Position numbers and translations under genes: made by a program. Below are positions 58,234 through 64,000 of a stretch of DNA of 64,000 bases, piece by piece. This DNA comes from Hyperoplus lanceolatus (taxonomy: Eukaryota > Chordata > Actinopteri > Uranoscopiformes > Ammodytidae), in contig CM049398.1 of assembly GCA_026929865.2 (NCBI GenBank), positions 15,654,001 through 15,718,000 on the forward strand, read 5' to 3'. The notes beneath the pieces are model-generated. The model was not told the DNA's origin. It ran no database searches and saw nothing but the letters and a program-made list of their open reading frames with translations. Within the stretch, counting starts at the first letter, position 1. The number at the start of each line of letters is the position of its first letter.

Positions 58234-58571
58234 TGTGAGGAAGTCAATACCCATTCAGCTATTTAAAAACCTGAACTTTCCACCCATTCAGCAGAAAGAC
58301 AACAACACAAGGAGGTGCATTTCTCAAACTCCTGCCCTTCCGCAAAGATGAGGATGTGCCTCTCTCAAGGATACTGAACTAACCGTATGACGTCCCCACA
58401 CACGCACACACACTCACTCACTCACTCACTCATGGACAGAGTCAGCATGAAACTCAAACCATGAGACGCTGGAGGAAGTGGACAGCATTCGAGTTTTCTG
58501 ATGCTCAGCAGACTGAAGCAGAATAATACTGCAAAGCACACAGAGGTAAAGCTAAAATGGTTGACTGACGG

Positions 58572-59354
58572 TAGTGGTGGAAAGTAAAAAATACATTTAC
58601 TCAAATACTATACCTTCACATGTTCACACAACGTCAAGGTACTTGAGTATTTCCAAATGATCAATCTTTCACAAAGAATAAGTAAAGATTAGAAAAAAAT
58701 CCCAACACATTTAAATAATGTGCGCAACAAAAGTGAGTTGTTTACTCTTTTCAGACCCATTCATCATCTATTGACCCTTCAGGTTAATCTGGTGACCCTT
58801 TGTTTCCATGTCAGGAACTACTGAACTGGATCCCTTATCAGTGATGCAGGTTGTGGTCCGAGGTAAAACAGGCCTGAAACTGTCAAGAGGGCAGCAGAGG
58901 GCTGCTTTTTGCGCCTGGTATGAAAAAACTCTTGAAGTTGACTTGTCGAACTTCAATCAGTTGCTTACACATTCAGCAGGTAAAGAGCAACATCAACACT
59001 CTTTTGAATCTTGTTTGTGTACACCTGGCTCCATCTCCACCATGTCCTGAAGGAAATATCTTTCTCTTTAACTGCTCTATTCTGTCCCTTAGCTATTCAA
59101 TAACTGTGTCTAACCGACGGCATGGTGCTGAGCAGGTTGTGTAGAGCAAGGTTTTTAGAAATGTTTTGGCCTAAATGAAGCTTTGAGAGTGAATAAACAA
59201 TATCTATTATAGCCACTTTAAGTACATTTCATCCCAATCCTTCTGTACTTTAACTCAATGCAAAGTATTTAACTATAATAAAGCTTCTTTTTTTTACATT
59301 GTTGAATTGCTACTTTTACATAAGTGAAGGATCGGAGTACTTCCTCCCCCACTG
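58572..59354. mobile_element. hAT-like element with CAGTGGTGGAA ends
   Basis: Left AGTGGTGGAAAGTA, right complement CAGTGGGGGAGGAAGTA, with the ACTTAAGTA-rich subterminal parts of a widespread fish family. No clean 8-bp duplication. The middle (about 58.7-59.2 kb) looks like a separate insert. Confidence 0.5.
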
Positions 59355-61042
59355 GAGGGGGGCATGTTTTTTGCTCCATAGGCCAGCTGCTAAAACAATC
59401 AGTGAGTGTATGGAGGTGGAGGAGTCAAGGGGAGAATAAAGAAAGGGAGACACACAGCAGGACAAGGAGGGGGAGAGGTACCATGTAGACCACTACTCCC
59501 CATGGCCTTTTTTCTTTGAGTCAAGGGGAATCTAAAATGTATACCTCCATCCTTCTAGAATTCAGAAGCCATTCCCCCATCCTGTCTATAGTCCCTATCT
59601 GTTGTAAATAATCTACCACTGCATGTGCCCCCTCCTCCTCTGCCTCCTTACCCCGGGGAGTACGGCTGATATCTCTGTCAGATGACTGGGAGTTTATGTC
59701 TGTAACAGTGAACTGACCCTCGAAGGAGAGGAAAGAAACATTACTGTGTAGGGAGAAGCTATCAAGTGCTGCCTGCAAAACGCATTGCACAAGATGCGTT
59801 GACTTCATTGACTTTGTGGAGCCTCCACACGACTGTACAGAGCAGAGCCAAGAACCACACATGCCTGAATAATACTGTGGTGTTGTGGGCAGTAATATAA
59901 AGCTACTGAGGAAGTGATACTGTAGCCAAGCATAACGGATGTACAAGGATTTGTGGGTTTTTTTAAAGCGGTGTGTACACATACCTCCATGCACTTACAG
60001 AGATAAACACTGCATATGTAGTTTAACAAACTACTACATCCAAACACACACTTCAGCGAGCGGCTTCAAGCCAGCAGCACGCCCTCAGTGATTGGTTGAT
60101 GGAGACGATTGGTGATGTTGTGCTCCCACCCCAGGGTGTTTGGGCCAAATCATGTGTTCTAAGATTAGCCTGCTCCACAGCACAGCACACTCAGTACAGT
60201 ACGTCGGCCAAAATATAACATTGATTGTTAATACGTTGACTATGTGTTCGTATATAAGTTGTAAATATTGAAGCAGTTGGAAGTGGACAGAGAGCATGTC
60301 ATGTTAATTATACATGCAAGAATATAAGATGATAAGGTTTGGTTCATAATCATAATCATGTAGTAAAGATGTTATAATTCGGATAGGTTTTAATCGATGA
60401 CTGGTTTTAATGATTTAAAATATATTACAATTATTTGATTTATGTGATTCTAAATGTAATATTTTGTAACTTTGGATTGTTGACAGGACAAAACATGATA
60501 TTTTGAGGATATCACTTTGGACTTTAGGAAATTGTGATGGTTATCAGTCACAATTGTTTGAATTTGTATACATCAAATAGCCAATTGATGAGTCAAGAAG
60601 ATAATCAGAACTTGAATCGTTAATGAAAGTGATTGGGTCAATATACCACCAGTGCAATTAAGGGTTAACTTTACCCACTTTGCATGGTGTGTGACAAGGG
60701 GCAAAAACAGTTTTGTGCTTCGGAGAAAAGCACTAAGAAAAGCACTGTTGTCAAGGGATTGTTCTGATTCTGTGTAAGTGTTGTTTTTTTAAACAGTATT
60801 ACTGCCAGGCTATTTTTAACCCCAACTTCGACTATGGCTACAAACTGTTATAATGCACTCTAGTTCCTTTTAGAACAACACATAAAGTAGGTTAAAGAGA
60901 TGAAGATATCAGCATAAACATGTTTTGATGAGGTTTTGTCTTGATATGTTTCTCTGTAGGGACGCTGAAGGAAGACTGAAAGAAAATAGCTCAAACTGAC
61001 AGGGGAGGGAAGTCACACTTACAAAAAACAGATCGTGGGCGT

Positions 61043-61108
61043 TTGTGTGTGTGTGTGTGTGTGTTTGTGTTTGTGTTTGTGTGCGTGCGTGTGTGTCTGT
61101 GTGTGTGG
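61043..61108. repeat. (TG)n, interrupted
   Basis: TG units mixed with TTTG and CGTG. Confidence 0.93.
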
Positions 61109-61497
61109 AGAGAGCAAAAAAAAGAAAGTGGGAAACTATGTAAACCTGCTTTAACAGTGAACAAAAAGGAAAGAGGACAGCGGAAGGAAAAGACAAGGAG
61201 ATGTAGACACAAGATTAGAAAAAAAAATTGCAGATAAAGAGTAAGGATGAGAGAGGGTGGATCTGACATAGAAGGAAGAGCAGAAGTCGGGGTCAGCAGT
61301 AATAGACCTCCTTCATTTACCTACTCTTAGATGTGTCCAACTCAGAGCAGCAGGTATGTGCCCTCCTGACCCTGATAACCTTGCCTCTCCCTGATGCGAC
61401 ACAAACCTTGTCTGGGAATTTTTATTTTTTTTAAATCACTCCCGACGCTATGCAGCACTGCCAGAGAGGAGAGCGTCTCCCTCTGACTGTGATTAGC

Positions 61498-61522
61498 ACA
61501 CAGACAGACAGACAGACAGAAT

Positions 61523-61564
<42 letters not shown>
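61498..61564. repeat. (ACAG)n tetranucleotide repeat
   Basis: GACA units interrupted once by AATA; a simple tandem repeat. Confidence 0.95.
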
Positions 61565-61565
<1 letters not shown>

Positions 61566-62536
61566 TTATGAAGGGGGTCCTGATTCCAGACACTGATACA
61601 GCCGCCAACATGAAGCTGCCTGTGTGCGATGAGTTGATAGGAAAGCAGACATGGTGAGAGAGACGTCACTGAACTGTAACTGACCACTGCTTGTCAGTTT
61701 TATTTTTTTTCCACCGCTTCTGATAATGGAGGTAGCAGAGCCTCATCACACAGATAATAACAACATTAATTAGCGTGTCCTCTACCAGCAGGCTGTCCTC
61801 TCTCGCTCTCTCTCTCTCTATCTCTCTCTCTCTCTGTCATGGTTTATCTGGCAAGCAGCGACAATGTAAATATTGAGTGAACTCAGGCATCCATATGGCA
61901 GCTGGTGATAAAGGACGGAGCGCGTGGGAGATGCGCATACTGCCACTGAATTCCATTTCCTGTCTCTCACCCACCAGGTCTAACTAATTTCACAGATGAC
62001 CAGAGGCCTCTCTCGCAGAGGAGAAAATACCTAACAGCCTGTGTGAGCGTGGAATGTGACGCTCACTGGAATAGATGGGTTTTTAATTCGCTGTTGCAGA
62101 GTGAAGCTGATAATCAGCAGCCTGGTAATCATAGTGGTGGTATACCTGCATAGAGTGGACACAATATCATGTACTCTATGTTACAGGATTTTTTGACATA
62201 ATTTGTATTCATGGTGTTTGGATTTTGTACAAGACAACTAGGCCTATGGATTGATAGTAAATGAGCATAGCTATATTGGTCAAAGTGTTGTAAAATCTTT
62301 GTAAAAATGCTTGGATATTAAAGGAACACAAAGATCCATAATAGAGCATTAGACTGAATTAGTTATTAGTTAGCATTAGTTACTGAATTGGGCAACTAAA
62401 CAGTATGCAAAGTCTCCATGTGGTGACATTGCATTGGATTACATTGAACTGTATGGTGATGTTCATGTTATTCTGTCCACCCCCCTCTGCACTGTACATC
62501 TGGCCATGGTGGACCTAGCACCATGTATGGTTGGAG

Positions 62537-62843
62537 CGAATGTGGCTCAGATGGTAGAGCGGGGTCGGCCAATGATCCAAGGGTTGGCGGTTCGATTCCC
62601 GCCCAGCCACCTTTGTCATGGTTGTTGTGTCCTTGGGCAAGACACCTCTCCCACCTTGCCTCATTTGAATGTGTATGACTGCTGCATGTTTGAGGTGGTA
62701 TTCGGAGGGGCCGTTGGCGCGGAATGATGTGGCTACCATTGTAATTTACCACCTTCGGTATGACTGTGTGTGAATGAATGGAACCTGGAACCCTGTAAAG
62801 CGCTTTGGGTCCCTAGGGAAAAAAGCCCTGTATAAATCCAATC

Positions 62844-62920
<77 letters not shown>
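62537..62920 (+). mobile_element. tRNA-derived SINE with (ATT)n tail
   Basis: A box TGGCTCAGATGGTAGAG at 62543, B box GGTTCGATTCC at 62589-62599, a central TTGTGTCCTTGGGCAAGACA, and the LINE-like 3' end TGTAAAGCGCTTTGGGTCCC followed by (ATT)25 or so. Typical fish SINE architecture with a LINE-related tail. Confidence 0.8.
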
Positions 62921-62921
<1 letters not shown>

Positions 62922-63429
62922 GTACAGTATGAGCTCAGAAGTGCTGACTTTTTAAACAAAAATTAATTGTATCCTTGTAAAAACTTAATTGTGGATCAAT
63001 GCCACTAATTGACTAATATATCACATCAAAAGAACATCTTCTTAAGTTGTACAAAAAAATGTCTTTGATTAGGTCACTACAAAATCACAAGATAGTGACA
63101 GAGACACAGAATAGGAGGATTATCATAACATTGCATTGATGTAAAAAAAAAAAAGGCCTGTATAATTTTAATCAGATATATGAGAGGAAGTCAATAGCAG
63201 GCCTATACAGCAGGCCTATACTGCGGGCCCACAGAGCCTATTTAGAGCCCAACAGTGAATCGTTGTGCAGGATGCGTAACGTATAATTCATGAATGGGAA
63301 TCGGCAGCAGCCTCCTGCTGAATGGCTGACAGCTCCGGGTCCAGAAAGCAGGAGATGAATGGGAGGCTGCGCGCGGAGTCACGAGACGGTACACTGATTC
63401 TGTATCATCTCGAGCGGCCCCGAACGTCA

Positions 63430-63463
63430 AATCACTTCACATCACATCACATCACATCACATC
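63430..63463. repeat. (ACATC)n short tandem repeat
   Basis: Five to six CACAT-type units inside the CpG-rich right edge. Confidence 0.9.
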
Positions 63464-63951
63464 AGGCCTGCTCTGAGCCGTTCTGTGACTGACCAGACTT
63501 TACTTCCTATAAGGCTATTAAATGGATTACCTCTTGCAACGCGACCCTCCTCATGTCCAGGACGCGTCATTCACAGCTTATGTGCTCAACATCACCTAGA
63601 AACAATGATCGTAATAGCCTAATAACGGAGCGCTATCCTCAGCCGCATGCACTTGCTCTCTGAAGCTGATTCTAAACGCAGGATTCATCACGGGGAGGGG
63701 GGGGGGCTGACTTTGTGGGGATGAATCGGGTTTAACACCAAAACACAGCAGCCTCCCTCTCATCTTCCTCGGCACCTGGAGGTTTGTTGTTGTTCTCCTG
63801 ATGCTCGCATGTAGCCTGCCTATCCCTTGACAACATCAGCAAATGAAAGGGGCTCTGCAAAATGTCTGATCATAAATAGGCGCCTGGGTGGTCCAGACGA
63901 GCTAATAAGAAACAAAAACGCAGCGGCGACGGCGGCTCTCACCTCAATGCA

Positions 63952-64000
63952 GTGCTGGTTTCATCATGAAGCCGGTCACTCTGGGGCTATCCTGGTTTGG
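63952..64000 (-). other. possible sh2b2 5' UTR exon end
   Basis: On the minus strand a strong donor reads CATTGAG|GTGAGAG at 63952/63951, downstream of a CpG-rich stretch (63.25-63.7 kb lies 3' of it in the transcript). The visible short frame (ATGATGAAACC...) stops after seven codons, so if it is an exon it is non-coding. Assignment to sh2b2 rests only on orientation and the acceptor at 53170. Confidence 0.3.

Larger units (their letters stand above)
53170..63951 (-). other. sh2b2 upstream intron or 5' flank
   Basis: No coding exon recognised. Repeats found: Tc1-like element 53309-54841, Tc1 end fragment 54848-55125, LINE 3' fragment 56925-57235, SINE 57296-57460, hAT-like pair 58572-59354, SINE 62537-62920. 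The stretches 55.2-56.9 and 60.1-62.4 kb hold only microsatellites. Confidence 0.6.

Noticed and set aside
61498-61564. Regular short repeats that could suggest an array
   Set aside because: Pure ACAG units with no spacers; a microsatellite, not CRISPR, and the genome is vertebrate.
62537-62610. tRNA-like sequence with A and B boxes
   Set aside because: The tRNA fold is degraded and the sequence runs into a SINE body and (ATT)n tail. The same applies at 57396-57451.

Overview
The window is vertebrate nuclear DNA from a ray-finned fish, most likely a spiny-rayed teleost. The basis is split genes with GT-AG introns, dense (CA)n/(TG)n tracts, Tc1-like and hAT DNA transposons, TTAA-flanked MITEs, an L2/Maui-type LINE tail and tRNA-derived SINEs typical of teleosts. 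The species cannot be named from the sequence.

Four protein-coding genes are supported. From left to right: the 5' part of stx1a (syntaxin-1A, minus strand, exons 1-3; the rest lies beyond base 1); the complete 12-exon bud23 (18S rRNA guanine-N7 methyltransferase, minus strand, 282 codons); dnajc30 (mitochondrial J-domain protein, plus strand, one open reading frame); and the full coding part of sh2b2 (SH2B adaptor protein 2/APS, minus strand, 8 coding exons, 695 codons). Exon boundaries were placed by hand; every junction keeps phase and the proteins match the known family layouts.

Layout: 1-29.7 kb is stx1a, almost all intron, packed with repeats. 29.7-31.3 kb holds the stx1a promoter side and the bud23 3' UTR. 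31.3-35.5 kb is bud23. 35.5-36.7 kb is a head-to-head promoter shared by bud23 and dnajc30. 36.7-39 kb is dnajc30. 39-43.6 kb is convergent intergenic DNA and the sh2b2 3' UTR. 43.6-53.2 kb is coding sh2b2. 53.2-64 kb is the large intron or upstream region of sh2b2, with a possible 5' UTR exon at the right edge.

stx1a, bud23 and dnajc30 are also neighbours in the human Williams-Beuren region (7q11.23). In human SH2B2 lies elsewhere on chromosome 7 (7q22), so the two blocks are joined here. The genes do not form a pathway: neuronal exocytosis, ribosome biogenesis, mitochondrial chaperone work, and insulin/growth-factor receptor signalling.

The most unusual structures are a palindromic Tc1-like element built from two inverted 5' halves and carrying a nested transposon; five splice acceptors with a dinucleotide microsatellite close upstream; an in-frame 279-nt intron-like segment inside dnajc30; and a 4-codon uORF that overlaps the sh2b2 start codon. 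I found no CRISPR, prokaryotic operon, rRNA or functional tRNA gene, and no system I would call new.
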